From: Catonia carolina
Taxonomy: Eukaryota; Arthropoda; Insecta; Hemiptera; Achilidae
Direction: 5' to 3'
DNA: 64,000 nucleotides
Assembly: GCA_035578175.1 (NCBI GenBank)
Contig: JAQMRL010000006.1
Span: 25,004,393-25,068,392, forward strand
Made by a program: the position numbers and the translations under genes. Each line of letters opens with the position of its first letter. Within the stretch, counting starts at the first letter, position 1. The notes beneath the pieces are model-generated. The model was given only the letters and a program-made list of their open reading frames with translations. It was not told the DNA's origin and did no database searches. Positions 1-9,174 of this stretch are shown here, piece by piece.

Positions 1-788
1 TTATAATATTGTTCACCATACAAATTTAGATATCCCTTTATTTTATCAAGTTCCATTAATGGATTGTTTGAGTTTCCATTAAATTTTGGAATTTCTTGCT
101 TTCTAAACATATTGCTAAATTGGTTCACATCACTATTTTGTCCAATAACTTTATCATTAACACTATTATGTACTGTTGTTTTTAACTGATCTACTTCTTT
201 GTTTAAGGTTCTGTTTAGGTTACTAACCTTCCTATCTATATCGTCCTTAAAATCAATCATTCGACTTTCATGTTTGCAATCGAGTAACTCTAATTTATTC
301 TCGATATTCCCTATCTGTTCATTAATATTTGTTTTAATATGACCAAACTGATCTTCTATTCTATCGTCTATGCTTCTATTCATATTTTCCAATTGTTCAT
401 CTAAACTACACTTAAATTCTAACCTCATACTATCTAGTTTAACGTTCTGCAATTCAATATTCTCCTTAACCTGCTCTTTAAATTCTTCTATCTGTTTATT
501 CTGATCTATTATCCTCTGTTCCTGACTATCCATTTTAGCCACTAAATTCATTTCCATATTCCTAATTTGTTTAGTTTGTTCATCCATATTTTGCTTTTGT
601 TCGTCTATATCAACTTTTAATCCTCTTATTTCCTGTTTTTGTTCATTCATTTTTAAACTTAAATCACTAACCATTTCCAATAACTTCTCCATGTCAGTCT
701 TCTCTTTAGGCTTAATAACCTTTTCTACCTCACTATCAGGTTCGCCTTCTGATTTACTTTTTTTATTCCTTAACTCATAGGTCGCCAT
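1..788 (-). CDS. gag: Gag-like protein of a second LTR retrotransposon (partial, runs off the left edge)
   Basis: An uninterrupted minus-strand frame opens with ATG at 788-786 and runs through the window edge, giving 262 visible codons. Residues about 30-220 are rich in Lys, Glu, Gln, Asn and Asp with heptad-like spacing, as in a long coiled coil. Near the edge the reading PKFNGNSNNP followed by a Leu/Tyr-rich stretch resembles the start of the conserved Gag capsid region of Ty3/gypsy elements. The frame starts 131 bp downstream of an LTR end and a primer-binding-like site, which is where gag should be. No frameshift or stop is seen, so the copy may be young. The capsid C-terminus, zinc knuckles and pol would lie to the left, outside the window. 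Assignment as Gag rests on position and the short capsid-like motif; the family is unresolved. Confidence 0.75.
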   Translation of the reverse strand, partial: MATYELRNKKSKSEGEPDSEVEKVIKPKEKTDMEKLLEMVSDLSLKMNEQKQEIRGLKVDIDEQKQNMDEQTKQIRNMEMNLVAKMDSQEQRIIDQNKQIEEFKEQVKENIELQNVKLDSMRLEFKCSLDEQLENMNRSIDDRIEDQFGHIKTNINEQIGNIENKLELLDCKHESRMIDFKDDIDRKVSNLNRTLNKEVDQLKTTVHNSVNDKVIGQNSDVNQFSNMFRKQEIPKFNGNSNNPLMELDKIKGYLNLYGEQYY

Positions 789-897
789 TTTTTTGATCTC
801 TTTTAAAATATGTTATTTAATTCCGCGATATTAATAAAAAAAAACACTTTGATATGGTCCTAACAATACTCGTCGTTCACTTTGACCTGACTGTCAG

Positions 898-918
898 CCG
901 CTACGTTGGGCGCAAAAA
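898..918 (-). promoter_or_regulatory. Primer binding site-like sequence of the minus-strand LTR element
   Basis: Read on the minus strand, the bases after the LTR end contain GCGCCCAACGTAG, close to the GGCGCCCAACGT-type primer sites of many Ty3/gypsy elements. It lies between the LTR and the gag start, as required. The donor tRNA is not identified. Confidence 0.55.
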
Positions 919-1493
919 TGTAATAAAATACACAATTTATAAATCTTCAATCAAAATGATTATTATTTTATTTTATCATACATACTCTTTTAGATCTCAA
1001 ACCCAACTCATCATTTTTTTACAATAATTTCTTCTCCTTTCTTCTTCTTAGTTGCCTAGCAGCGAGATTTTGTTTGTATTAAATTTATTTTATTAATATT
1101 AAATAATTTTGAATATTTAATTTAAATCAGCTGGATTTATTTATATTCAAACTTAATAAACCAAAATAAACAGAGCCAGCTGTCATTGATTTATTTGTAT
1201 CTTTACAAATTAGTTTTTTATTATTTCCTTTAACCAAAAATTATAATTTAAATTTTGAATTTGTTTTATAAATTTAAATGTCATAAAATGTAGCCAAAAT
1301 GTTTTAAATATGTCCTGCTAAGCAACTTTACAATATTTTACTACTCAAACAAATATTAATAAAACACAACTTAACAGATTATATTAACAGATAAGTAACA
1401 GAATAATTAAGTAATAAAGAAACAGGAACACAACGTAATACAATCAAACATATATACATAAATTTTTATATGTACATAGACTGCTATGCTACA
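919..1493 (-). mobile_element. 5' LTR of the minus-strand retrotransposon
   Basis: The 575-bp segment begins TGTAAT and ends GCTACA on the plus strand, so it has TGT...ACA termini. On one side it is followed by a primer-binding-like site and gag of the minus-strand element. On the other side the sequence switches abruptly, at 1494, to bases that match the 3' LTR of the neighbouring element from 10304 onward. That switch marks the LTR edge and shows it inserted into the other element's LTR. Its partner LTR is outside the window. Confidence 0.75.
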
Positions 1494-1877
1494 TGCTGAT
1501 AGTATTTTCTTTTATTGAACTTGTTAGAATTAGTATTTAATTTTATATGACTAACCACAGTACCTGGTGACTGTTCAGTTGATGGACAATACGGGCTAGA
1601 CGAGGGAAGTAAATCTCATAATTGGATTAATTTAGTATTAGGTTATGGTTACTTTAATAGTTTATTGGGATTGTGCCTTGTGTTCCACGACTTAGGGACT
1701 TCAAGGACCATGGTTTTATTGTGTTTAACCTTATAGATTATAATTGTAGCGTAGTTTCTGATGGCGATCAGAAGTGGTAATTTTAAGATGGGAAAATATT
1801 GTTAATAAATATATTCAAGATAAATCAAGAGTTTTTCATTGCTGTGACCCAACCTGCCGCCACCCCGTCCGGTTACA
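1494..1877 (+). mobile_element. 5' LTR remnant of the env-bearing element
   Basis: This stretch corresponds base for base, as far as I can read, to 10304-10687 (offset 8810). It ends TTACA and is followed by a TGG-starting primer site. An AATAAA signal sits at 1804-1809. Its 5' part, equivalent to 9175-10303, was displaced leftward by the inserted minus-strand LTR element. Confidence 0.9.
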
Positions 1878-1878
1878 T

Positions 1879-1896
1879 TGGTGTCAGGTGTGGGGT
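1879..1896 (+). promoter_or_regulatory. Primer binding site (tRNA-primed minus-strand start)
   Basis: Two bases after the LTR end comes TGGTGTCAGGTGTGGGG, with the TGG expected opposite a tRNA CCA end. I cannot assign the donor tRNA with confidence. Confidence 0.7.
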
Positions 1897-1907
1897 AGCC
1901 TGCAAAA

Positions 1908-3020
1908 ATGGCTACCGTACCAGAACTTCAGCGGCAGATAGAGGAGCTCACACTCGCCAACCAAGAGCTCGTAGCATACAAGGACAGGGTGGTAGGGGAG
2001 CGGGAACAGCTAGCCGGAGAGGTGCAGACGCTGAGAACACAGGTGCAGAATCGGAACGCTAGCCCCGGCCGCTCTAAAAGAGACTTAGGCTTGCAGTCTC
2101 TAATAAAGGTATGGACTGGTGACGTAAGTGGTCCGACTGTAGAGGAATTCCTGGGGAATCTGGAGTTAGTGGCCAGGACCGGGAATTGGGATGACGAAGA
2201 CCGAAAAACCATTTGCAGACTCAAGGTTTCTGGAGCCGCGGCGTCCTGTTTAGACGCTCACCCCGAGTTGAACGACCGGAGGTCTAAGTTTGAACAGTAT
2301 ACTAAGGTACTACGAGACCGCTTCTTGGGGAATCGTGACCCGGAACGCTTCTTGCTAGCTTTGAATACCGCGAAGCAGGAACATGGAGAAGACCCGAGGG
2401 CTTTCGCCGATCGTTGCCGGAAACTAGCCGTGGAGGCTATGCCTCTGCCATCGGATGCGGCGGCGGCGCAGTGGGCGCGTGCACAACTGGATCGCACGTT
2501 GTTGGCTGCTTTCGTTAGAGGATTGGTGGGCCCCGCTGCGGACGCCTTGCAGATCTATCCGCCCAAGGACTTGGAGGAAGCTATAGGCGTGGCTGAACGA
2601 GTGAGCCAGGTACGACCGGCACACCGACGGGCCGGGGAGATATTCGGAATATTCGGTGAACCGCCATGTAGTAACCTTAATGCGGTCACTGCTTCGTCAA
2701 CCAAGAGAGTAACATCGCCAACGCCGGGAGTGTGCTTTACCTGTGGGGGCAGGGGGCATTTCGCGCGAGACTGCGCCAACCGACAAAGACCGCCAGCGAC
2801 GCGCACTGCAAGTAGAGAAGGTAGAGGGAGATTCCGGCCCCAAGATGAGCCTAGAAGTAATAACCGACGCGGGAATTGCTTTGTCTGCGGCGTGGCTGGC
2901 CACTTTGCCGCTCGATGCCCAAGGCGGTACACCGAGCGGAGGGATCCGGGAGTGTCAAACACATCTAAGGTGGTAGGAAACGGCGACGGGGCGGCGTCCC
3001 CAAACGAGAACGGCTTGTAG
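1908..3020 (+). CDS. gag: Gag polyprotein with two CCHC zinc knuckles
   Basis: The 370-codon frame starts at the first ATG after the primer site. Residues about 5-48 look like a short coiled coil. Residues about 60-240 match the size and helix-rich character of a Ty3/gypsy capsid region. Two nucleic-acid-binding knuckles follow: C276-x2-C279-x4-H284-x4-C289 and C324-x2-C327-x4-H332-x4-C337, separated by an Arg-rich linker. Gag would form the intracellular particle and package the RNA. The stop at 3018-3020 lies 12 bases after a CCCAAAC slippery heptamer, so part of the translation should continue into pol in the -1 frame. No damage is seen. Confidence 0.9.
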   Translation: MATVPELQRQIEELTLANQELVAYKDRVVGEREQLAGEVQTLRTQVQNRNASPGRSKRDLGLQSLIKVWTGDVSGPTVEEFLGNLELVARTGNWDDEDRKTICRLKVSGAAASCLDAHPELNDRRSKFEQYTKVLRDRFLGNRDPERFLLALNTAKQEHGEDPRAFADRCRKLAVEAMPLPSDAAAAQWARAQLDRTLLAAFVRGLVGPAADALQIYPPKDLEEAIGVAERVSQVRPAHRRAGEIFGIFGEPPCSNLNAVTASSTKRVTSPTPGVCFTCGGRGHFARDCANRQRPPATRTASREGRGRFRPQDEPRSNNRRGNCFVCGVAGHFAARCPRRYTERRDPGVSNTSKVVGNGDGAASPNENGL

Positions 3021-3039
3021 GGCGTCCCGACGACAAGCC
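2999..3039 (+). promoter_or_regulatory. -1 ribosomal frameshift signal between gag and pol
   Basis: CCCAAAC at 2999-3005 fits X-XXY-YYZ in the gag frame (C CCA AAC). After a 6-base spacer, GGCTTGT (3012-3018) pairs with ACAAGCC (3033-3039). Inside, CGT (3023-3025) can pair with ACG (3030-3032). The pol frame is open from 2969, so slippage here gives a continuous Gag-Pol product. The architecture is that of retroviral frameshift sites; efficiency is unknown. Confidence 0.7.
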
Positions 3040-6000
3040 AGTAACGCAAGGGACCTGCTGGGTGCCGAATGTGCGGACCGACCAGGAAGGAATTTTAGTG
3101 ACCACTGAGATCGGAGGCCAGACTAGGGTGTTGTTGGTGGATACAGGATCAGAAATGTCGCTCTTAAGGGAGCCTGTCCCTGGAGTTCCGCTGCAGCCAG
3201 CTAAGGTGATGGCTAAGGGTGTAACTGGAGCGCTGCTGGGCATTGCCGGTTGTCAAGTGGTGGACTGCGAGATAGGGGGAGTACAGGTACGACACCCGTT
3301 CGTCGTCGCTACCATGGACACTACGAGAGATGGGCTTCTAGGCCTTGATTTGTTAGAGAAGTTAGGCGCCGTAATCGATACCCGAAGTCGAAGGTTAAGC
3401 TGTAGGACGTCCCCCTCGAGTGCCGAAGTAAATGTTGCCGCCGTGACAACAACGGACACAGACACCCAGGAGAGCCAACGAGTTAACGCCCGTAAGGAAG
3501 GAGGCGGATTTGCACAGATAATTAAATGTATCAACAAGGTTACTATTCCCCCTTACTCGGAGATGGTACTGTCGGCGGCTATTGAGACCGCTGTGGACGA
3601 GGACATGCTAGTGGAACCGGTTGCGCAACCCCAGCCCGGCTTACGAGTGGCAAGGACGGTGAATCGAGTGCAGGGGAAGCAGGTTACAGTGAAGCTAATT
3701 AACTTGACGTCGGCGAATATTCAGCTTCCTCGGAAGCAGGAACTAGGGAGAGCGGAGCCCCTGGGACGGGAGAGACTGGTGGCCACGGTAGACTCTAGCA
3801 AGGACCTCACTGGAGAAACCAAGAATTTGAAGGCAAGCATCAAGGAGAAAATAGCCCATTTGAAGGACCCGGAGGCAAGGGAGCTGGAGGCTGTCCTATT
3901 AAAATATGTGACGACATTCGACGAGCCGGATCGAGAAGGGTGTAATCTAGAAGTAGTTCATCGGATACCCACTGTGGACGATAAACCCATTGCCAAGAGG
4001 CCCTACCGAGTACCATACCATCTACGCCCTGTGGTGGAGGAACACCTTGCCGAAATGATTAACCGGGGTGTAATAGAGCCTTCCCTTAGCCCGTGGTCTG
4101 CTCCAGTGGTGCTCGTCCGAAAGAAGACAACCGATGGGAGTACCAAGTACCGGTTTTGTACCGACTTCCGGGCTCTCAACGAGGTGACCAAGGCGGACGC
4201 GTATCCATTGCCCTTAATCCAGGAGACGTTGGAACATCTGGGACGATGCCGATATTTTTCCACGCTTGACCTACACAGTGGGTACCATCAGATCCCAGTG
4301 GCGGAGGAAGACCGTGAGAAAACGGCTTTCACGACGGTAGGCGGCCACTATCAATACCGAAGAATGGCGTTTGGGTTAACCGGTGCTCCAGCAACGTTTC
4401 AGCGGGCTATGGATAGACTACTGTCCAAGATTAAGGGAATAGAGTGTCTGGTGTACCTGGACGACGTCATTATCTTCAGCGAGACCTTCAAGGAACACAT
4501 GGAGAGGCTTATGCATGTTTTAGAGATTTTTCGACGGGCTAACCTACGGGTTAATTTGGAGAAGTGTCAGTTTGCAAAGGACACAGTCCAGTATCTGGGT
4601 CATGTGGTTACATCGACGGGTGTGAGGCCAGAACCGGAGAAGCTACGAGCCGTGAGGGAATTTCCTGTGCCAACGAACCCAAGGGAAGTAAGGGGTTTCC
4701 TCGGTCTAGCAGGGTATTACAGGCGTTTTGTGCCCAATTTTGCGGATATTGCTGGGCCCCTTACCAAATTAACCAAGAAGGAGGAAAAATATAGTTGGGG
4801 AACCGAGCAGCAACGCTCCTTTCAGTTGTTGAAGGACACGTTGTGCTCCGACCGAGTGCTAATGTTTCCAGATTTCAACAAGCCTTTTATACTGGCTACC
4901 GATGCTTCGTCCGTAGCCCTTGGGGCGGTCCTATCACAGGAAACAGACGAAGGTGAAAGACCCGTCGCGTTCGCAAGCAGACAGCTGAATAAAGCGGAAA
5001 GGAATTACTCGACCACTGAACGGGAGCTGCTTGCCGTAGTTTGGGCCTCACGGCAATTTCGATGTTATCTACTGGGCCGGCGTTTCACTCTCGTGACCGA
5101 CCACGCAGCACTACGGTGGATGTTAAGCCTACGAGATCCTTCCTCTCGATTGACTAGGTGGGCGCTGAGACTGGCGGAATTCGAGTACACTGTCGTGCAC
5201 AAGCCAGGAATAAAACATACAAACGCCGATGCTTTGAGCCGGGCGACTATGGTAGCGGGAGTAGTGAGTGACATGGATGCTGAAGAAGTGAGGAAGGAGC
5301 AAAAAGAAGATGCATGGTGCCAGGAGTTGATTCGAAACCAGAAAGGGGTAACCATTGACGGCATCATCTATTGGACCGACGGGGCGTGTGACAAAAAGGA
5401 ATGGAGGTTGGCGGTGCCTCATACAATGAGGGAACAAATATTGGAGAACTGCCATAACACGCCGTGGGCAGGACACCCGGGAATAGAGAGGACTATTCTG
5501 CGAGTCAAAACGAAGTGCTATTGGCCAGGGATAACGTCCGACGTGACTAAATGGGTGCGCAAGTGCCAGCGTTGTGCCGAGCGGAAGACACCGACCCGAC
5601 TGAAGGCGCCCCTGGCCAGGGCACCGGAACCTTCCAGACCTTTCGAACTAGTAGCGATGGACATCGTGGGTCCTCTACCCAGAAGTAAAAATGGGAAACG
5701 ATACCTACTCACTTTCGTGGATCACTTCACCAGATATGTCGAGGCAGTTCCTCTGGAAGATCAAAGTGCGGAGAGCGTTGCTTGCGCCTTCGTACAACAT
5801 ATCATAACGCGGCACGGAGTACCTGAACGACTTCTCACCGATCAGGGGAGAAATTTTACATCCGATTTGATGAAGGAAGTCTGCCGTCTGTTAGGGATAA
5901 AAAAGCTGCAGACGTCACCCTATCATCCGGAGGGTAACGGGCGCCTTGAAAGAGTGCATCGTACCCTAATAGATAGTGTTGCCCACTTCGCACGACACGA

Positions 6001-6946
6001 TGGACGAGACTGGGATCGATGGGTTCCGTACGCAGTGATGGCCTACCGAAGCGTGCCGCACTCGTCGACGGGGTATTCCCCATACTTTTTGCTCCACGGG
6101 CGAGAGATGGTCCTGCCCGGGGATCTGATGATCAATTCGGGCAGTTATGATGGAAAGGTAGAAGACTATCTTCACCTCTTATGCCAACGCCTGAGAAATG
6201 CCTACGAAGTAACAGTCCAGCAATCTCATCGGGCGGCGGAAGAAAGAGCCCGTGCATTTAACCGGGATAAGGTGAGCCGAAAGTTCGAGGTAGGCGACAC
6301 CGTGTATCTACACGATCCCGCGGTGAAGCCGGGGAACAGCCGAAAGTTTTTGCGTCCGTGGAAGGGGCCTTACGAGGTGATCAAAAAGTTGTCGGAGGTG
6401 AATTATCAACTCCGCGTCGGGTCGGACCGGACCGTGATCGTGCATGTAAATCGCCTGAAACCGGGAACGGCCAGCGTCTCGAAGGAAGGAGCGCCAGCGG
6501 TGCGGCAGCGGCGGACGGCGTGCCGGCGAAAACAAGAAGATCCGGGAGTTCCGTCAAGGGAAATTGGAGACGAGGAAGCGGAAGAGGAACCATGGAGGCC
6601 GTCAGAATTCGAGAGTGATGGAGATCAGAACGAGATTAGCGATGCGGCCCCAGGGGGAAGCCGTGAAGGGTCAACTAGCGAGTCTGGAACTGACTCTGGA
6701 TCGGACACGATTGAAGGCCAGGAAGAGATGGCCCAGAAGGCAGGGTCGAGTGAAGACGAGAGAGGGTGGGAGGCCTGGGATGAATTTTTCGCCGCCCCCG
6801 ATAGCCCACCGGAACCGTTAGACCCTGTAAGGGAGGATCCCTCGTATCGACCCTCCCCACAAGCGAGGCGACCCGCAGTGAGATCACCATACTCGTTAAG
6901 AAGCAGGGGAGGAATTCCACGCCAAGAACAGAGTAGCAGGGACTAG
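3005..6946 (+). CDS. pol: Pol polyprotein: protease, reverse transcriptase, RNase H, integrase
   Basis: The frame is open from 2969 with no in-frame ATG near its start, so expression as Gag-Pol by -1 slippage at 2999-3005 is expected. Numbering residues from the codon at 3062: the aspartic protease has LVDTGS (D27); reverse transcriptase spans about 300-500 with YLDD at 465-468; RNase H begins near TDASS (613). Integrase has an H798-H805-C835-C838 zinc site and a D867-D927-E963 catalytic triad. A GPYEV stretch near 1110 fits the GPY/F module after the integrase core. The last about 150 residues are acidic and of low complexity. All catalytic residues are present and no stop or shift is seen, so the enzyme set appears complete. 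Whether it groups with errantiviruses or another Ty3/gypsy clade needs a tree of the RT region. Confidence 0.92.
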   Translation, partial: RERLVGRPDDKPVTQGTCWVPNVRTDQEGILVTTEIGGQTRVLLVDTGSEMSLLREPVPGVPLQPAKVMAKGVTGALLGIAGCQVVDCEIGGVQVRHPFVVATMDTTRDGLLGLDLLEKLGAVIDTRSRRLSCRTSPSSAEVNVAAVTTTDTDTQESQRVNARKEGGGFAQIIKCINKVTIPPYSEMVLSAAIETAVDEDMLVEPVAQPQPGLRVARTVNRVQGKQVTVKLINLTSANIQLPRKQELGRAEPLGRERLVATVDSSKDLTGETKNLKASIKEKIAHLKDPEARELEAVLLKYVTTFDEPDREGCNLEVVHRIPTVDDKPIAKRPYRVPYHLRPVVEEHLAEMINRGVIEPSLSPWSAPVVLVRKKTTDGSTKYRFCTDFRALNEVTKADAYPLPLIQETLEHLGRCRYFSTLDLHSGYHQIPVAEEDREKTAFTTVGGHYQYRRMAFGLTGAPATFQRAMDRLLSKIKGIECLVYLDDVIIFSETFKEHMERLMHVLEIFRRANLRVNLEKCQFAKDTVQYLGHVVTSTGVRPEPEKLRAVREFPVPTNPREVRGFLGLAGYYRRFVPNFADIAGPLTKLTKKEEKYSWGTEQQRSFQLLKDTLCSDRVLMFPDFNKPFILATDASSVALGAVLSQETDEGERPVAFASRQLNKAERNYSTTERELLAVVWASRQFRCYLLGRRFTLVTDHAALRWMLSLRDPSSRLTRWALRLAEFEYTVVHKPGIKHTNADALSRATMVAGVVSDMDAEEVRKEQKEDAWCQELIRNQKGVTIDGIIYWTDGACDKKEWRLAVPHTMREQILENCHNTPWAGHPGIERTILRVKTKCYWPGITSDVTKWVRKCQRCAERKTPTRLKAPLARAPEPSRPFELVAMDIVGPLPRSKNGKRYLLTFVDHFTRYVEAVPLEDQSAESVACAFVQHIITRHGVPERLLTDQGRNFTSDLMKEVCRLLGIKKLQTSPYHPEGNGRLERVHRTLIDSVAHFARHDGRDWDRWVPYAVMAYRSVPHSSTGYSPYFLLHGREMVLPGDLMINSGSYDGKVEDYLHLLCQRLRNAYEVTVQQSHRAAEERARAFNRDKVSRKFEVGDTVYLHDPAVKPGNSRKFLRPWKGPYEVIKKLSEVNYQLRVGSDRTVIVHVNRLKPGTASVSKEGAPAVRQRRTACRRKQEDPGVPSREIGDEEAEEEPWRPSEFESDGDQNEISDAAPGGSREGSTSESGTDSGSDTIEGQEEMAQKAGSSEDERGWEAWDEFFAAPDSPPEPLDPVREDPSYRPSPQARRPAVRSPYSLRSRGGIPRQEQSSRD

Positions 6947-7159
6947 ATGGAAGGACGAGGGTGAAACCCGCTTCATACTGGAGTCCTGGCTGGATTGAGT
7001 AGGTTAGGCCCAGTTTGGAGAGGGTGGATACTTCGTTCGTTTGCTATAAATATGGTACTAAATTACGCTACCTTGATATAATTAGAGTAAATTAATTTTA
7101 TATGTAGTTTTGTAAGTATTTTGTGCGGCCCCGTAATAACCGCCACTGAGAATAAATTC

Positions 7160-7172
7160 CTTTTGTGTAGGT
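7160..7172 (+). promoter_or_regulatory. Candidate splice acceptor ahead of env
   Basis: The pyrimidine-rich CCTTTTGTGTAG ends at 7170, two bases before the first env ATG at 7173. Errantivirus env is made from a spliced RNA, so an acceptor is expected here. A strong donor, GTAAGT, lies at 2124 in gag, but joining it here would be out of the env frame, so the true donor remains unknown. Confidence 0.45.
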
Positions 7173-9086
7173 ATGTGCATGGCTCTTGGAGCCGGACGCC
7201 AGGCCGATAACGGAGTACTCTTCCTGGAGCGGGGAGAAATTATAATGACAGGAGACTCAATGCGAGTGGTGGTGGAATTAAATGTGACCCGACTTACTGA
7301 GCGAAGGAGAGAGCTGCGAGCAGCCGTCGAAGAAGCCAAGGCAGTCCTTGTTGAAGCAGGCAGGAACGAGCCGAGGATGCGAGTTACCGAGAAATCCATC
7401 CAGGAAGTAGAGGACGTAGTTGCGGAAATGGAAACTGTCGGAGAGACGCTACGAGACATGTTGCCGAATGGGCGATCTAAGAGGGGCCTAGTCAACATCG
7501 GAGGGAAGATAATCAAGGTCATTTTCGGGAATCCGGATTCGGACGATCTCGACGAGCTGCATCGTAACCTCGAGGGAATCGATCGCACCATGGCGGAGAC
7601 CGTATATCTGCAAAAGGACCTCACCTCCGTAACCCGTACCCTGTCAAGGCAGGCGGAAGAGAACAGCGAGAAGATTCGACGGGTGGCACAAGATGTGGTC
7701 GCCGTGATAAAGCCAATGATGAGGAGGTTGGATGCCGTAGAAGATCGGGTTCAGCGTGCGGATGTGATGTTACAGATGTTTATGAACGCAACCACTATCC
7801 TGGGTGGGCTGAGAGTTGCCTCCCTGCAGGGAGTGATAGATTTAAGGAATTTAGTATTAGATGTTCAACGTGTTAGTGTAGAGGGTAGGATAAGTGCCAC
7901 TTTAATTTCCCCTGTAGAATTAAGTAACATTGTCAAGAAATTGCAACCTGTATTGCCGGTAGGGGTAGACTTGCTCACTAGTACTGGGGTGATGGACATG
8001 TATAGATATTATGCCATGACCAAGGTATGTGCTCATTCAGTGGGACACTATATTAGAATAGTTATTGATGTACCTTTAGCCTCGCAAGGCCATTTGTTTC
8101 AGTTGTATCAAGTACGAGTGTTACCCGTGTTGGACTCTACGACTGGTGTATCGTATGTGTACCGCGTGCCGGAGACTCATTTCATTGTTAGTGAAAACCA
8201 AGAACTCCACAGTGAATTTCCTGCAGGAGAACTAGTGAAGTGTCAGGGAAGTGGCCCGAGGGTTTGCCCAGCGGATGTCGTCTTGCTTCATCGACGAAGG
8301 ACCACCTGCCTACACTCCCTATTCATTGAGTCCGAGGTGGACATCCACAATCTTTGCGAGCGTGCCGTCCTGGCTAAGGTACCCTTACCCATCTGGATTT
8401 GGAGCGAAAGAGAAGAGAGCTGGTACTTTAGCATCCCTGTTGCAGACAACCTAGTCTCAGAATGCCAAGTGGGAGGCAGAGTCACGGTAACTAAACAAAA
8501 TATTACCGGAGTGGGAAAATTGAAGCCGATTGGAAGTTGTACCTATCGCACCGATCAATTCACCGTCCTGCAAAGATCCCGAGGTACAATTACAGTGGAA
8601 TTAGTTCCGCCATTAGTTACTATTACCCGCTTAACCGTGGGTGTGCCAAAGACGAAACCACTCAGCAACAGGGAAGAGAGTTGGGAAATCATCGGAGAGT
8701 TGGCAGCTGAGGGCCGATCCCAGCCAGGCCCTCATGGTCCAGAGGTTACCTACCGAGATTTGGAGAACGCGATCCAGCGTAGGCAGGAATATTACCAACG
8801 AGCCTGGTGGTTGACGAGCTTCCTTATCATATTGGTGGCCGTAATCTTGATCACGGCCATATGGTGGTATCGACGGAGGACCGATGCGGAGACGAATCAA
8901 GAAGCGGAGGAGGGAGGACCCTCCATTGAGATGGTACCGTGTCCTGGAGCAACCGAGCAGCCTAGACGAGGGGACGGAGCGACACCGAGGAACCCGGAAC
9001 TTCCACCCATCCAGCGGCTATCCAGGGAGGAGCGACGCAGCCTATCCCGAAGCGGTTATGCCAGTGTGGCAGTGAGGAGCGACTAG
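7173..9086 (+). CDS. env: Envelope-like fusion glycoprotein of the retroelement
   Basis: This is a 637-codon open frame. A furin-type RSKR site at residues 101-104 is followed at once by a Gly-rich hydrophobic stretch, the layout of the cleaved fusion proteins shared by gypsy-type Env and baculovirus F. Coiled-coil-prone sequence follows from about 125 to 210. Potential N-glycosylation sites include N37. Residues 545-565 form one strongly hydrophobic, Trp-bounded transmembrane segment, followed by a cytoplasmic tail of about 72 residues. The segment before the cleavage site is short, and no hydrophobic signal peptide is seen at the N-terminus, which suggests an upstream exon or an unusual targeting route. 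The frame is undamaged. Function in cell-to-cell transfer is inferred only from family resemblance. Confidence 0.85.
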   Translation: MCMALGAGRQADNGVLFLERGEIIMTGDSMRVVVELNVTRLTERRRELRAAVEEAKAVLVEAGRNEPRMRVTEKSIQEVEDVVAEMETVGETLRDMLPNGRSKRGLVNIGGKIIKVIFGNPDSDDLDELHRNLEGIDRTMAETVYLQKDLTSVTRTLSRQAEENSEKIRRVAQDVVAVIKPMMRRLDAVEDRVQRADVMLQMFMNATTILGGLRVASLQGVIDLRNLVLDVQRVSVEGRISATLISPVELSNIVKKLQPVLPVGVDLLTSTGVMDMYRYYAMTKVCAHSVGHYIRIVIDVPLASQGHLFQLYQVRVLPVLDSTTGVSYVYRVPETHFIVSENQELHSEFPAGELVKCQGSGPRVCPADVVLLHRRRTTCLHSLFIESEVDIHNLCERAVLAKVPLPIWIWSEREESWYFSIPVADNLVSECQVGGRVTVTKQNITGVGKLKPIGSCTYRTDQFTVLQRSRGTITVELVPPLVTITRLTVGVPKTKPLSNREESWEIIGELAAEGRSQPGPHGPEVTYRDLENAIQRRQEYYQRAWWLTSFLIILVAVILITAIWWYRRRTDAETNQEAEEGGPSIEMVPCPGATEQPRRGDGATPRNPELPPIQRLSREERRSLSRSGYASVAVRSD

Positions 9087-9157
9087 CGTATCTGCAATGT
9101 GTGTAGTGCAGTGTCAGTGGAGTAGGGAACATGGCCTGTTAAATCTGATAGCCCTTT

Positions 9158-9174
9158 CTGAGAGGGGAAAGTAG
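9158..9174 (+). promoter_or_regulatory. Polypurine tract before the 3' LTR
   Basis: GAGAGGGGAAAGTAG lies immediately 5' of the TGTAAT that opens the 3' LTR, the position for plus-strand priming. Confidence 0.7.

Noticed and set aside
2124..2129. GTAAGT in gag as the env splice donor
   Set aside because: Joining it to 7171 gives the wrong frame for env, so it was not annotated as the donor.
2743..2976. 77-codon frame overlapping gag
   Set aside because: Shadow frame of gag with no signals of its own; the CCHC motifs are in the gag frame.
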